Shown here piece after piece: positions 17,809 through 27,864 of a stretch of DNA of 64,000 nucleotides. The position numbers and the translations under genes are program-made. A model generated the notes under the pieces. That model saw only the letters and a list, made by a program, of their open reading frames with translations, did not search any database and was not told the origin of the DNA. The number at the start of each line of letters is the position of its first letter. Positions within the stretch are counted from its first letter, which is position 1. The DNA comes from Acidobacteria bacterium 13_2_20CM_2_57_6 (GTDB lineage Bacteria > Acidobacteriota > Terriglobia > Acidiferrales > UBA7541), in assembly GCA_001917435.1 (NCBI GenBank), contig MNEA01000021.1, positions 1 to 64,000 of the forward strand, in the 5' to 3' direction.

Positions 17809-19533
17809 TTAGGGTACGATCGCGCTCACTTGGTTCGAGTAGGAACTCTCGTTCCCGGCCGCGTCCACAGCAGTTGTCACGTAGTAATACGTACCGCCAC
17901 TCTGCACATTCGCATCGCTGAAGCTGAGTCCCGTAACAAGCAATGAGTTGACCTTTGTGTAAGAGCTCCCGTTCACCGTGCTGCGATAGATGTTGTATCC
18001 CGACACTGAAGAGCTGCTGGCGCCCCATGTCAGAGCTACAGAATGCTGAACCGGGACGACTCCAGTTCCTGATAAGGAGACTGTTGCGGGCGACCCCGTC
18101 GCGTTACTTACGATCGAGATGCTGCCGCTAGCACTCCCCGCCACAGTTGGATGGAATTGAGTGGTAAGAGTAAGAGTCTGCGACGGAGAAAGCGTGACTG
18201 GTGTGCTTCCACCTGTGACTGAGTATCCGGTCCCACTCACTGCAATTTGTGAAATTCCCACTTTGGAATTCCCCGTGTTGGTTACCGTAACGTTTTGCGA
18301 AGAGGAAGATGTGCCCGTCGTGACGTTACCAAAGCTCAGGCTAGTTGGACTGACGTTCAGAGTGTAGGTGGCAGCGACACCAGAACCGCTCAGAGCGACC
18401 GAAGTGGGAGTGGCAGATGCGTTGCTCACGATGGAGATGTTGCCGGAGGTGGCGCCAACCGACGCCGGCAGAAAATTCGCCATGACTGTGGTTTTCTGCC
18501 CTGCGCTCACGCTCAAAGGCGGCGAATATCCGCCGACAGTGAATGCTGTTGAACCGGATGCTGTCACTTGGGTGATGCTCAAAGTGGCCGTGCCCGTATT
18601 GGTGATGATCAAGGCTTGCGATGTGTTCGTGCCGACCGGATCATTTCCGAAGTTGATGGAGCTGGAGCTTACCTGAATGCTCGGTGCCGCAACCGCGCTT
18701 ACTGTCAATGTAGCTGCCGAGCTGGTTGCAGTCCCGCCTGCATTACTTACCAACACCCGGAACGCCAACCCGTTATCGGTGGTCGCCGTTGCCGGCGTCG
18801 TGTAGTTGGCCGAAGTTGCCCCGGCGATGCTTACCCCATTCTTCTGCCACTGATAGCTCAGCGGCGCCGTACCCCCTGCCGATACTGCGAACGTAGCCGA
18901 CTGGCCTGCCACCACAGTCTGGTTCTGAGGCTGCGTTGTGATCGTTGGCGCCGTCGGACCTGAACTTCCCGCACTGAACACCACGTCCACCCAGTAGTTC
19001 GCCCCGTTTGTCGAGTTGGAGTTGGGAAAAACTGTCCCGTTCCCGTACACATACACTCCGTTGCCCGCGCCGTTCCCGTTGGCTAGCGCATGCAACGGAG
19101 CATTATCGACTCCGCTGGTCGCAAAATAGTTCAAGTCGTAACTCCAATGCCCCGTCGTGTAGTAAGAAGCCACATACACGGTGTTGGCATTGATCGCCAC
19201 GGGACTCGAAAACTTTACTTGCTGCCACCCAGAGGCGCTCTCCCCTGTGAACGTGGCCGTGGCCAACAGCGTCCCCGTGCTGCTCCACAGGTGACCCAGA
19301 TGCGTGCCCGTGTTATTTACACCTTTGTAGAAGCGAACGCCGGTGATGTAGCCGCTTACGTCCGACTTAAACGACACGCCTAGTTCCACGGGCCCATTCG
19401 CTCCCGCGTCAATATTCGCCGGCGTCGCCGTGCTCGGCCAAATCGTCTGTTGCGCCGAAGCATGCGAGATGCAACCCAGAAAAAGAAGCAAGAAGACAAA
19501 AATGTGTCTCGTATACTTCAGGGAGTTCGTCAT
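17809..19533 (-). CDS. Secreted DUF4082 / Ig / HYDIN-repeat / fibronectin-III protein
   Basis: 574 residues from ATG 19533, which begins a clear signal peptide (TRHIFVFLLLFLGCISHASAQ). The first 165 mature residues form a DUF4082 domain (TIWPSTATPANIDAGANGPVELGVSFKSDVSGYITGVRFYKG). Next is an Ig-like domain (PTITTQPQNQTVVAGQSATFAV). Two ASPM-SPD2-Hydin type repeats follow (SINFGNDPVGTNTSQALIITNTG; LSFGNVTTGTSSSSQNVTVTNTG), then a C-terminal fibronectin-III-like segment (ALTWGASSSSVSGYNIYRST). DUF4082 is common in secreted carbohydrate-related and adhesin-like proteins. No catalytic domain is visible; binding or adhesion is the likely role. Confidence 0.85.
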   Translation of the reverse strand: MTNSLKYTRHIFVFLLLFLGCISHASAQQTIWPSTATPANIDAGANGPVELGVSFKSDVSGYITGVRFYKGVNNTGTHLGHLWSSTGTLLATATFTGESASGWQQVKFSSPVAINANTVYVASYYTTGHWSYDLNYFATSGVDNAPLHALANGNGAGNGVYVYGNGTVFPNSNSTNGANYWVDVVFSAGSSGPTAPTITTQPQNQTVVAGQSATFAVSAGGTAPLSYQWQKNGVSIAGATSANYTTPATATTDNGLAFRVLVSNAGGTATSSAATLTVSAVAAPSIQVSSSSINFGNDPVGTNTSQALIITNTGTATLSITQVTASGSTAFTVGGYSPPLSVSAGQKTTVMANFLPASVGATSGNISIVSNASATPTSVALSGSGVAATYTLNVSPTSLSFGNVTTGTSSSSQNVTVTNTGNSKVGISQIAVSGTGYSVTGGSTPVTLSPSQTLTLTTQFHPTVAGSASGSISIVSNATGSPATVSLSGTGVVPVQHSVALTWGASSSSVSGYNIYRSTVNGSSYTKVNSLLVTGLSFSDANVQSGGTYYYVTTAVDAAGNESSYSNQVSAIVP

Positions 19534-20164
19534 GGTCGGTATCAGCGGATCGCTTTGAACCGTGGCGGGCAAATTGCTCTCTTCTCTCTTCTGAAACAAA
19601 AATCTAGTGTCAAGTTTCAACACGGGACCTCCGGGTCCTAATTTTTGGCGTTGCGTGAACGCGAGATCGCTTTAACTGGGGATAGGGCGATTGGCGAAGA
19701 GAACGAAAACCGCTAGGTCCTGAGGAACTGGGCTGAAGAGGGCCCACCTGGTTTGGGTATGTCCCTAAATCTGTTCTCTGGGTCCCACTTGCAGGCCGAA
19801 GGTTAGGGGATGGCCGAATTCAAAGCTGTCGGTAGGAAAACGATTTTAGCGTCAGACCATTCACACCGTGAGCATCGGGCGGTGTCCTACACGAGTACCA
19901 GAAAGCCCTGGTGCCGTATCCAGCTCCACGCTAAGTTTCGCCTAAACGAATCCTTTAGCGATACTCAATGCCAGAAACATAGGTCTCGCATTACAATCGA
20001 ATCCATCATTCGCGGCTCTTTTCTAGAACCGGAGAGAATTGAATTTATCGCGCTACAGATTGCCGGACTCGACGTTTATTTATGAACTCGCGATTTTGAT
20101 CGATAATGTTGCCTGGCGCTTTTGCTCAAATTTCTCAGCGGCGTAAAAATCTGAGGAGCACTCC
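19534..20164. other. Intergenic region, no confident gene
   Basis: A 91-codon plus-strand frame at 19810-20085 starts with ATG and has a purine-rich stretch before it. Its composition (His/Arg/Ser-rich, no hydrophobic core) and the lack of any recognised motif argue against a real protein. A GAGGAG ribosome binding site for the next gene lies at about 20152. Confidence 0.45.
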
Positions 20165-20941
20165 ATGGGTCATCCTCTTCTCGATCTCACAAACAAAACC
20201 GCGGTTGTGATTGGCGGAACCAGCGGCATCGGACTGGCGCTCACTCGCGGACTTGCCCAGGCGGGAGCCAACGTTGTGCCCACGGGCCGTCGCGCAGAGC
20301 AGGTTCGCAACGCGGCTGCGCAAGTAGTTGCCCTTGGCCGGCGATCCCTTACGCAAACTTGCGACGTCACCGACAACGCCAGCATCGATCGGCTCTTGCA
20401 GGCCGTGTGCGCTGAATTCGGCAGCGTACAGATCCTTGTAAATTGCGCCGGCCGCACAAAAAAAATGTCCACGCTCGATTTTCCGGAATCCGAGTGGGAC
20501 GCCATCCTGGAAACAAATTTGAAGGGGACATTACGCGCTTGCCGGGTGTTCGGCCGGCATATGATCGAGAAGCGCTACGGCCGCATCATCAATGTGGCCT
20601 CCATTTCCTCGCTTGTGGGGCTGTACCAAGTTGCCGCGTACGGCGCAAGCAAAGCGGGCGTTGCTTCACTGACGAAAGCGCTGGCCATCGAGTGGGCGAC
20701 TTCAGGCGTTTGTGTTAACGCACTCGCTCCAGGTGTATTTCGCACAGACTTGAATGCTACCCTGCTTGACGGAACGGAACGTGGGAAGGAGTTTTTGCTT
20801 CGCACGCCTATGAAGCGCTTCGGCCAGCTCGACGAATTGGCCGGCGCTACCGTGTTTCTCGCTTCCGATGCCGCCAGCTTCGTAACCGGCCACCTTCTTG
20901 TGGTTGACGGCGGCATGCTAGCCAGCGGCGTCAATCAATAA
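20165..20941 (+). CDS. SDR-family oxidoreductase (sugar acid dehydrogenase type)
   Basis: 258 residues, a classical short-chain dehydrogenase. The nucleotide-binding TGxxxGIG variant is GGTSGIGLALTRGLAQAGA, followed by NCAG, the catalytic Ser in INVASISSLVG, and the YGASKAG motif with Tyr and Lys intact. The C-terminal TGHLLVVDGGM is typical of gluconate-5-dehydrogenase/KduD-like enzymes. GAGGAG stands 8 bases before the ATG. Convergent with the MFS-ManD pair, it may be the reductase that turns fructuronate into mannonate in this locus. That step is inferred from context only. Confidence 0.88.
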   Translation: MGHPLLDLTNKTAVVIGGTSGIGLALTRGLAQAGANVVPTGRRAEQVRNAAAQVVALGRRSLTQTCDVTDNASIDRLLQAVCAEFGSVQILVNCAGRTKKMSTLDFPESEWDAILETNLKGTLRACRVFGRHMIEKRYGRIINVASISSLVGLYQVAAYGASKAGVASLTKALAIEWATSGVCVNALAPGVFRTDLNATLLDGTERGKEFLLRTPMKRFGQLDELAGATVFLASDAASFVTGHLLVVDGGMLASGVNQ

Positions 20942-20971
20942 TCCGGCCTGCCTCCTTCGCAAAGGAACTTC

Positions 20972-22318
20972 TCAAGCAATTCTCGCTGGCTCCAACCTCG
21001 GCGCCAGAACATGGATTATGGCAAGCGCCACTAAGTACGTGGCCCCGGCAATGAAGAACGGAATCATGTAACTGCCGGTCCATTGAAGCACGTGGCCGAC
21101 CACCCATGCGATAAGCAACCCGCCGACCGCTCCGGCCATTCCTCCAATTCCCGTCACCGAACCGACGGCCTGAGCAGGAAACATGTCGGATGTTACCGTG
21201 TAAAGATTGGCGGAGAATCCCTGATGGCACGCGGCCGCAAGTCCAATCAGCAAAACAGCTGACCACGTGCTCTCCACTCGATAGGCATATACCACTGGCA
21301 TGACGCCGATTGCGCAAATAAGCATGGCAATCTTGCGACCGGCGTTGATGCTTCGTCCGCTCTTGATCAGGAATGAGGATATCCAGCCGCCGGCAACGCT
21401 TCCGGCGTCTGCGATGACATAGATTGCGATCAGCGGTAGTCCTACCCGCGTAAGTGAAAGGCCATGTTTAGTCTGGAAGAAACCGGGCATCCAGAAAAGA
21501 TAAAACCACCAGATCGGATCGATGAGGAATTTTCCAACGGCGAATGCCCATGTCTGACGAAGTGGAACTAGCCTGACCCACTTGGTTTTTGCCAGATCAT
21601 CTTGCGGATCGCTGCGGATGTAATCCAATTCCTCTTTGGAAACTCTCGTGTGCTCTTCCGGTTTGCGATAAATCATCAGCCAAAACGCCAGCCAGACAAA
21701 ACCGAGAGAGCCGATCCCGATGAACGCGCCTCGCCAGCCCCACCGCACACTGATCCACGCCACCACAACTGGCGCAAGCATGGCACCGACGTTGGTCCCG
21801 GAGTTAAAAATTCCAGTCGCCAGCGCGCGTTCTTTTTTCGGGAACCATTCCGCTACCGCTTTGATGCTGGCGGGAAAAACCGCCGCCTCGCCAAAGCCGA
21901 GAGCGAATCGGGAGACGGCAAAGCCCGTGAGTGAACTCGCCAAGGCTGTCCCCATCGAAGCCAAGCTCCAGAAAATCATTGCCAGAGCGTAGCCCAACCG
22001 GGTGCCCAGGCGGTCAACGAGCCAGCCAACGGCCAGCATGCCCAGCGCATAGGCGGCCTGGAAAACAATCACGAGATTCCCGTAATCGATTTCATTCCAG
22101 CCCAAATCATGCTGCAGGGTTACCCGAAGTACTCCCAGGACATTGCGATCCATGTAGTTCTTGGTCGTGCCGAGCAGCAAGAGCGTACAGATCACCCAGC
22201 GAAAATACCCACGACGGGAAGGAATCTTTGACAATGCTGATTCGCCTCCCGCGGTGCCCGCGGCTGCAATCTGCGAAACGGAAACGCTGGATTCGGAAGT
22301 GGGGCGCGACGGGTCCAT
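20972..22318 (-). CDS. MFS transporter, ACS family (hexuronate transporter-like)
   Basis: 448 residues with 12 expected membrane segments. Typical anion:cation symporter family features are NYMDRNVLGVLRVTLQHDLGW, VGWLVDRLGTRLGYALAMIFWSLASMGTAL and GFGEAAVFPASIKAVAEWFPKKERALATGIFNSGTNVGAMLAP. This group includes ExuT and GudP carriers. It starts 9 bases after the ManD stop on the same strand, so it is in one operon with mannonate dehydratase, which supports hexuronate or hexonate uptake. Confidence 0.88.
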   Translation of the reverse strand: MDPSRPTSESSVSVSQIAAAGTAGGESALSKIPSRRGYFRWVICTLLLLGTTKNYMDRNVLGVLRVTLQHDLGWNEIDYGNLVIVFQAAYALGMLAVGWLVDRLGTRLGYALAMIFWSLASMGTALASSLTGFAVSRFALGFGEAAVFPASIKAVAEWFPKKERALATGIFNSGTNVGAMLAPVVVAWISVRWGWRGAFIGIGSLGFVWLAFWLMIYRKPEEHTRVSKEELDYIRSDPQDDLAKTKWVRLVPLRQTWAFAVGKFLIDPIWWFYLFWMPGFFQTKHGLSLTRVGLPLIAIYVIADAGSVAGGWISSFLIKSGRSINAGRKIAMLICAIGVMPVVYAYRVESTWSAVLLIGLAAACHQGFSANLYTVTSDMFPAQAVGSVTGIGGMAGAVGGLLIAWVVGHVLQWTGSYMIPFFIAGATYLVALAIIHVLAPRLEPARIA

Positions 22319-22327
22319 TGAGCACTC

Positions 22328-23536
22328 CTACCAACTGTGCATCGTCCCATCGAGTTTGCGGTTGATCGGCAAGTATGCTCGACGGTAGGGATACTTGGAC
22401 GCCAAAGCTTCATCAAAATCGATGCCGAGGCCCGGCGCATCGCCTGGATGCATCAAGCCGTCGGAAAAACTGTAGGAATGCGGGAAGACGCGGTCCGTCT
22501 CTTTGGTGTGGTGCATATATTCCTGTATCCCAAAATTATGGACACTCAAATCAAAATGCAACGCCGCAGCCATACACACGGGACTCATATCCGTAGCGCC
22601 GTGGCACCCGGTCCGAACGTGATAGAGTTCCGCCATGCTGGCGATCTTCCGCAGATGCGAAATTCCGCCAGCATGCACAACCGCGGTCCGAATGTAATCA
22701 ATGAGCTGCTCCTGAATGAGCTGCTGGCAATCGTAAATTGAATTGAAGACCTCGCCAATCGCCAAAGGCGTTGTCGTGTGCCGGCGGATGAGGCGCAAAC
22801 TTTCCTGCAACTCCGCCGGAACGGGGTCTTCGAGCCAGAACAGGTGAAAGGGTTCCAGGCTCTTTCCCAGGCGTGCCGCTTCGATCGGTGTCAGCCGGTG
22901 ATGCACGTCGTGCAGTAAAGGAAGATCCTCGCCAAATTCTTTCCGCAGCCGTTCGAATAGTCGCGGCACAAAGTTGAGGTATAGCTCTGAACTCCATGCG
23001 CTTTCGACCGGCGCATCTTTTTCCGCGGGCTCGTAGTACATTTTGCCGCGCCCGACGCCATAGGTGCTCTGCAATCCAGGTATGCCGCTCTGCGCGCGAA
23101 TCGCTTTGTATCCAAGCTTGCGGTACTCGGCGACCGCCTGAACGGTGTCCTCTATGTCCTGGCCACTGGCATGGCCGTAAACCAGAACACCGTCGCGAGA
23201 AGCCCCTCCCAGCAACTGGTAGACCGGCACATTTAACGCCTTGCCCTTGATGTCCCAGAGGGCGGTATCCACCGCCGCGACCGAACACATGGTGACCGGG
23301 CCGCGCCGCCAGTACGCGCCCTTATAAAGGTATTGCCAGATGTCCTCGATTCGCCGCGCGTCACGCCCGATCAAAATTGGAATGACGTGGTCGGAAAGAT
23401 AGCTCGCGACGGCTAGCTCGCGGCCGTTTACCGTCGCATCTCCAAGACCGTAAATTCCATCTTCTGTCGTAATCTTCAGTGTTACGAAGTTGCGTCCCGG
23501 GCTGCAGATAATCACTTTGGCGTCGGTGATCTTCAT
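22328..23536 (-). CDS. manD: D-mannonate dehydratase ManD (enolase superfamily)
   Basis: 402 residues, the standard ManD length. In canonical numbering the acid/base residues Arg147 (GYKAIRAQ) and Tyr159 (QSTYG), His212 (DVHHR) and the Mg ligands Asp210, Glu236 (FWLEDPVP) and Glu262 (AIGEVF) are all at exactly the expected positions. ManD removes water from D-mannonate to give 2-keto-3-deoxy-D-gluconate in hexuronate breakdown. Some family members are low-activity or act on gluconate. The gene heads an operon with an ExuT-like transporter and is divergent from a LysR regulator. A uronate-isomerase-like gene and an SDR complete a plausible pathway. Confidence 0.93.
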   Translation of the reverse strand: MKITDAKVIICSPGRNFVTLKITTEDGIYGLGDATVNGRELAVASYLSDHVIPILIGRDARRIEDIWQYLYKGAYWRRGPVTMCSVAAVDTALWDIKGKALNVPVYQLLGGASRDGVLVYGHASGQDIEDTVQAVAEYRKLGYKAIRAQSGIPGLQSTYGVGRGKMYYEPAEKDAPVESAWSSELYLNFVPRLFERLRKEFGEDLPLLHDVHHRLTPIEAARLGKSLEPFHLFWLEDPVPAELQESLRLIRRHTTTPLAIGEVFNSIYDCQQLIQEQLIDYIRTAVVHAGGISHLRKIASMAELYHVRTGCHGATDMSPVCMAAALHFDLSVHNFGIQEYMHHTKETDRVFPHSYSFSDGLMHPGDAPGLGIDFDEALASKYPYRRAYLPINRKLDGTMHSW

Positions 23537-23820
23537 CGTCGATTGGAATCCTTAGAGTCTCGCGGCCAGGCCAACCGCGAAGGCAATCCAATTCACATCC
23601 CCTGGCTGGCTCGACTCATAAAACAGGCCTGCCTACTCTACTACAGCCTCTGCCCTCGCCGCGAAGGCCGCACACCGAACAACTCGATTCGTTTTTTGAT
23701 AGAGTGGCCTCCGTGTCTGCGCACTCGCCCTTTGGAGCCGCGACAATTTAGGTTCTAAAAATGCAGTAGGCGCACCTGGCCGCCAGCGTTTGCACGGCCG
23801 CATCTCTTGGGAGAAGGTGA

Positions 23821-24711
23821 ATGGACATCCACCAGCTTGAATTGTTTCTCGCCGTCATGGACTCTCCCAGCATGACCCGCGCCGCGGAAAAAATTCACCT
23901 CTCCCCCGGTGCCGTCAGCCTCCAGCTTCATAACCTCGCCGAAGAGCTCCATACCGAACTCTTCGTGCGTCGCGGAAAACGGTTAGTCCCCACACCTGCC
24001 GCATTGCGCCTCGCCGAGCATGCCAAAGAAGTGATCAAGCGCATGGGCCACATCCGGCAGGAATTTGAAAATGATTTGTCCAAGGACGTGCGCCCTTTCC
24101 ATTTCGCCACCGGTGTAACTACGCTTATCTATCAATTGGGCGGCCCGCTTCGTCAACTGCGCAAGCGTTTCCCCAATGCGGAAATCAGCGTAACGGTCGG
24201 AGTCACCGAAGAAATGGTCGCCGGACTTCTCGACCGCCGCTTCGATTTGGCGCTCATCTCTCTCCCCGTTGCCGAGGAAAACCTCAATATCATCCCCCTT
24301 TTTGAGGAAGAGCTTCTCATCGTCCGCCCGTCGGCCAACAAAGTGGGCAGCGGGCACGTCGGCACTTTGCGCGCGGCCGATCTTAACAACGCTCCCTTCC
24401 TGCTCTACCCCAAGCGCAGCAACATACGCCTAATCATCGACCGTTTTTTCCGGGATATTGGCGTTACACCGCATGTCGTGATGGAAGCGGACGACACCGA
24501 AGCGATCAAACGCCTCGTGGAATCGGGTTTCGGCCACTCCGTTCTCCCCGAGCACGCTTTGAGGGGGCGATCACACTTCTTTCAAAAGTTTCGCGTCGGT
24601 GGAAATCGCTTGACGCGAAGCCTGGCGCTCGCAACCGCCCGGACGGATTGTCCGCGCAAGCTGACGGAATCGATCGCTAGTTTTCTCCGGACTGCGCTTG
24701 TCGGGGACTGA
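23821..24711 (+). CDS. LysR-family transcriptional regulator
   Basis: 296 residues. The N-terminal winged HTH is MDIHQLELFLAVMDSPSMTRAAEKIHLSPGAVSLQLHNLAEEL. A type-2 periplasmic-binding-like effector domain starts near residue 90 (HFATGVTTLIYQLGGPLRQLRKRFPNAEISVTVG) and includes LLDRRFDLALISLPV. It is divergent from ManD with 284 bases between them, and convergent with the uronate-isomerase-like gene. The likely role is control of the hexuronate genes; effector unknown. No clear T-N11-A palindrome was picked out by eye. Confidence 0.9.
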   Translation: MDIHQLELFLAVMDSPSMTRAAEKIHLSPGAVSLQLHNLAEELHTELFVRRGKRLVPTPAALRLAEHAKEVIKRMGHIRQEFENDLSKDVRPFHFATGVTTLIYQLGGPLRQLRKRFPNAEISVTVGVTEEMVAGLLDRRFDLALISLPVAEENLNIIPLFEEELLIVRPSANKVGSGHVGTLRAADLNNAPFLLYPKRSNIRLIIDRFFRDIGVTPHVVMEADDTEAIKRLVESGFGHSVLPEHALRGRSHFFQKFRVGGNRLTRSLALATARTDCPRKLTESIASFLRTALVGD

Positions 24712-24742
24712 TGTCGAGGGAAGCGTGGTAAGGCCCGTACGC

Positions 24743-25914
24743 TTATCTTGGGCGGAGGCTTGTCCAGTTCTCGAAGTTTGACCGGAACAGTCGGTTCACG
24801 TCTCGCTGTATATCTCGCAGGCTAATTCCGCGGCCGTCGTCGTAAATCAGCTTGTAGGCATTTGCAAGAATGGGCGCAAGGGTGCGGCGCGTGTTTCGCC
24901 ATTTGTAGATGACCTGTTCGAGCACGCGCGCGTCGGAATGCTGCGGAATGAAACTGGTGCCCAGCAGTTCAATCCTCTCCCGCGTAATTTCCTCCACAAT
25001 CGAAGGATTATTCATGAACCACCAGCATCCGAACGGCATCATGTTATTGAATTTCCGCGCGTACACGCACAGTTCGTGCTGATTCTCGCGGCTGAGTACG
25101 CTCACCAAAAACCTGTTCTCCGGAAAGCTGCGGCACAGATTTTCCAGTGCGCGAAGGTCGGCCCTGCCGACAGCGTCGCCGGCGAGCCGCAGCGCCGGAT
25201 TAACCTGTCGTCGCACCCCGATCATCAGCGACATGGGCAGTCCGAACTCGCGGCAAGACGGAAGCACTGCTTCACCCAGTATTTTGCTCGTTAACCCTGG
25301 CTCGCCAATTGCTGCCAGTGCTTTGGCCACCCCCACAAGATCCGGTCCAGCCGCAGCACGGCATGAAACTGCGCGTGATCTTGGTCGCCGTTCAGCCATA
25401 CTCTCTGCTCTTCTGGGTCCAACGGATCGTTGGTCATCACCACGTCGCTCACACCCGCAATCTCGAAGACTTTGCCAATGTGTTGTTCGATCGATTGGCC
25501 GCTGAAAAACTCCCGCGCGTCTTCGAGGGCCGATGCTCCTGTGGGCAAATCAAGTGCCTGCAGCACGGCTATAATGCCGCGTGTCGATTCCGAGATCGGG
25601 CTGTTTTCCACGAACAGTGCCCGCCAGATCGCGTCCGCCCGCTCCCGCTTCGAGAGCTTCCAATATTGTTCCGGCGTAGTCTTCGACGATCGGAAAAACT
25701 CCGCCTCCAGGTAGTGATATGTCAGGAGTTCATCGATTCCCCAAAGTCCCAGCTTTCCAAACGTCGGCGAAAACAGGTGCGTATGAATATCAACAAACAG
25801 CGTCGAGGCCAGCGTCTGCTCTACCGCGCTATCGATCTGGTCCGTCGTTAGCAAGTCAGCAGCCAAGACTCTGTTGTTCTTTAAATCCGATTGATTGACT
25901 GACGTAGCTCCCAT
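24743..25914 (-). pseudogene. Uronate-isomerase-like (UxaC superfamily) gene with one frameshift
   Basis: Two overlapping minus-strand frames add up to about 390 residues. The first part holds the metal-binding start DIHTHLFSPTFGKLGLWGIDELLTYHYL and ends LDRILWGWPK before leaving the frame. The second carries on as ALAAIGEPGLTSKILGEAVLPSCREFGLP and ends with NNPSIVEEITRERIELLGTSFIPQHSDARVLEQVIYKW. The register changes near 25313-25325 (CCAAAGCACTGG on the coding strand). The family is amidohydrolase-fold glucuronate isomerase, which turns glucuronate into fructuronate. Start taken as ATG 25914. Whether the shift is real or an assembly error cannot be decided here. Uronate isomerase fits the ManD neighbourhood. 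Confidence 0.7.
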
Positions 25915-25968
25915 AGGCAGGTCTGCGCGGATTCTTCCGGGTCCTTGCGCGTCCTTTCCTAGAGTCAA

Positions 25969-26402
25969 CCCGAAGGTACCCGAATCTGCGCTGGCATCCG
26001 GCCGGTTGACGCTCTTAGCTGCTCAGCAGGTGGCGGAATATGAATAAACGCAAGAGCGTTACAGAATATAGAAGCCGCTCCCTCAAAGTGTCAAACCGAA
26101 AAAACTGATGTTAAAATTCAGTGCGGCTTAACGAACCGTTCGCGCGCCCCACAACGTGTAATTTCGCACTCGGATGCTTTCCTGAGATCCTGAGGCTCGC
26201 TTGCCCCCTCGGCTCAAATCAACCGCAATAAACGATTCCTTTAATAATTTTCAACGCTGGAAACTCCTTTCTTGGCTTACTATTGGCTCGTTTCGAGGGA
26301 TACGAACCATAGCGGCCACGCGACGCCACAAGATGAGTTCTGATCGGGGACCGGTATGAATCTGACCGCTCGTTGCAATTCATCGGCATTCCTGGAGGTT
26401 AT
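25969..26402. other. Divergent intergenic region
   Basis: No gene seen. It holds the minus-strand promoter at 26065-26094 for the uronate-isomerase-like gene and an AT-rich stretch (26225-26260) that may carry the promoter of the Gfo/Idh gene. A GGAGG ribosome binding site lies 3-8 bases before ATG 26403. Confidence 0.5.
26065..26094 (-). promoter_or_regulatory. Sigma-70-type promoter of the uronate-isomerase-like gene
   Basis: On the minus strand TTGACA (26094-26089), an 18-base spacer and TATATT (26070-26065). It points toward the gene starting at 25914, giving a leader of about 145 bases. Confidence 0.6.
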
Positions 26403-27833
26403 ATGTATTCACCAAAAGCTTCTCGGCGGGATTTCCTGAAAATCACTGGCGCAAGCGTCGCGGGTACGGCTCTGAGCGTCCCTGCATCGGCATATGCGGG
26501 AATTGTCGGCGCCAACGATCGCGTCCGAGTCGCAATTTGCGGAGTGCGTGGCCGTGGTCACGATCACATCCGCGGCTTTTCGCGTGTTCCCGGAACGGAG
26601 CTCGCCGCTCTGTGCGATGTCGATGAAAACATATTGAACCAGCGCCTCAATGACGTCCAGAAGATGGGTTTGCCAAAGCCAAAATCCTATGTTGATGTTC
26701 GCAAGCTCCTCGAGGACAAAGAAATTGACGCCATCTCCATTGCCACGCCCAATCATTGGCACTCGCTGATGGCCATTTGGGGATGCCAAGCCGGAAAAGA
26801 CGTCTATGTGGAAAAGCCGTGCTCGCATAACTGGTTTGAAGGCCGGCAGCTCGTGCGTGCCGTCAAGAAGTACAACCGGATTTGCCAGCACGGCAGCCAG
26901 TCGCGATCAAATCCTGGCATGATGGAGGCAATCAAGCATGTGCAGGAGGGGACCATCGGCGATGTCTACTTGGCCCGCGCGCTTTGTTACAAGTGGCGCC
27001 CTTCCATAGGACGCGCCACGGAAGAGCCGATTCCTGCCGGCGTTCACTACGACCTCTGGACCGGCCCAGCTCCGATGAAGCCTTTCACCCGCAATCGTTT
27101 TCACTACAACTGGCATTGGATCTGGGACACCGGTAACGGCGAAGTCGGCAACCAGGCCATCCACGAAATCGACATTGCTCGCTGGGGCTTGGGCGTCGGA
27201 TTCCCCGTTTCTGTCGCCGCCATGGGTGGGCATTTTATGTTTGATGATGACCAGGAGACACCCAATACGCTTAACGCGACATTCTGTTTTGAGACTCCCG
27301 GCGGCAAGCGCAAGATGATGGAACTGGAAGTTCGCCATTGGATCACCAATCATGAAGCGCAGATTGGCACAGGCGCTTATGGGGCCAGTGGGGTGCCGGC
27401 TGCGGGACTGACGGCAGCTCCAGCCAAGAAGCCAGCCGACCAGCCACAGTCCTTGGGACCAAAGGACGCCAAATCCAACACCATCGGCAATCTGTTCTAC
27501 GGTTCGAACGGCTATCTCGCTATCGACGGATACGACTCTTACAAGACATGGCTGACGGATCAGGACCAGCCTGGGCCGCAAGGCAAAGCTGCCGGTGACC
27601 ATTACGCGAACTTCGTCGAGTGCATTCGCAGTCGCCGTGCCCAGGACATTCATTCGCCGATTGAAGAAGCCCATATCTCGACCACGCTAGTACATCTAGC
27701 CAATGCCTCATACCGTCTCGGACGCACCGTGCGATTCGATCCAGCGAAAGAGCAGGTCGTTGACGATGAGGAAGCCAACCGTTTCCTGCGTGGCAGTTAC
27801 CGCGCGCCTTACGTGGTGCCGGAAGAAATTTGA
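26403..27833 (+). CDS. Gfo/Idh/MocA-family oxidoreductase, Tat-exported
   Basis: 476 residues from ATG 26403, preceded by GGAGG. The N-terminus is a Tat signal (SRRDFLKITGASVAGTALS). The Rossmann fold follows (VRVAICGVRGRGHDHIRGF) with the family motif EKPCSHNWFEGRQLVRA, and the C-terminal GFO/IDH domain has DTGNGEVGNQAIHEIDIARWGLG. These enzymes oxidise or reduce sugars and polyols with NAD(P); Tat-exported versions are common in Acidobacteria and Planctomycetes and several have tightly bound cofactor. It is followed at 31 bases by a DUF6807 protein, a pairing often seen in sugar loci. The specific sugar is unknown. Confidence 0.88.
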   Translation: MYSPKASRRDFLKITGASVAGTALSVPASAYAGIVGANDRVRVAICGVRGRGHDHIRGFSRVPGTELAALCDVDENILNQRLNDVQKMGLPKPKSYVDVRKLLEDKEIDAISIATPNHWHSLMAIWGCQAGKDVYVEKPCSHNWFEGRQLVRAVKKYNRICQHGSQSRSNPGMMEAIKHVQEGTIGDVYLARALCYKWRPSIGRATEEPIPAGVHYDLWTGPAPMKPFTRNRFHYNWHWIWDTGNGEVGNQAIHEIDIARWGLGVGFPVSVAAMGGHFMFDDDQETPNTLNATFCFETPGGKRKMMELEVRHWITNHEAQIGTGAYGASGVPAAGLTAAPAKKPADQPQSLGPKDAKSNTIGNLFYGSNGYLAIDGYDSYKTWLTDQDQPGPQGKAAGDHYANFVECIRSRRAQDIHSPIEEAHISTTLVHLANASYRLGRTVRFDPAKEQVVDDEEANRFLRGSYRAPYVVPEEI

Positions 27834-27864
27834 CCATTATTGGAGACGGAGGCCGCAGCTAACC

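Noticed and set aside
19810-20085. 91-codon plus-strand open frame
   Set aside because: No motif, no hydrophobic core and no neighbour context; kept only as a note in the intergenic entry.
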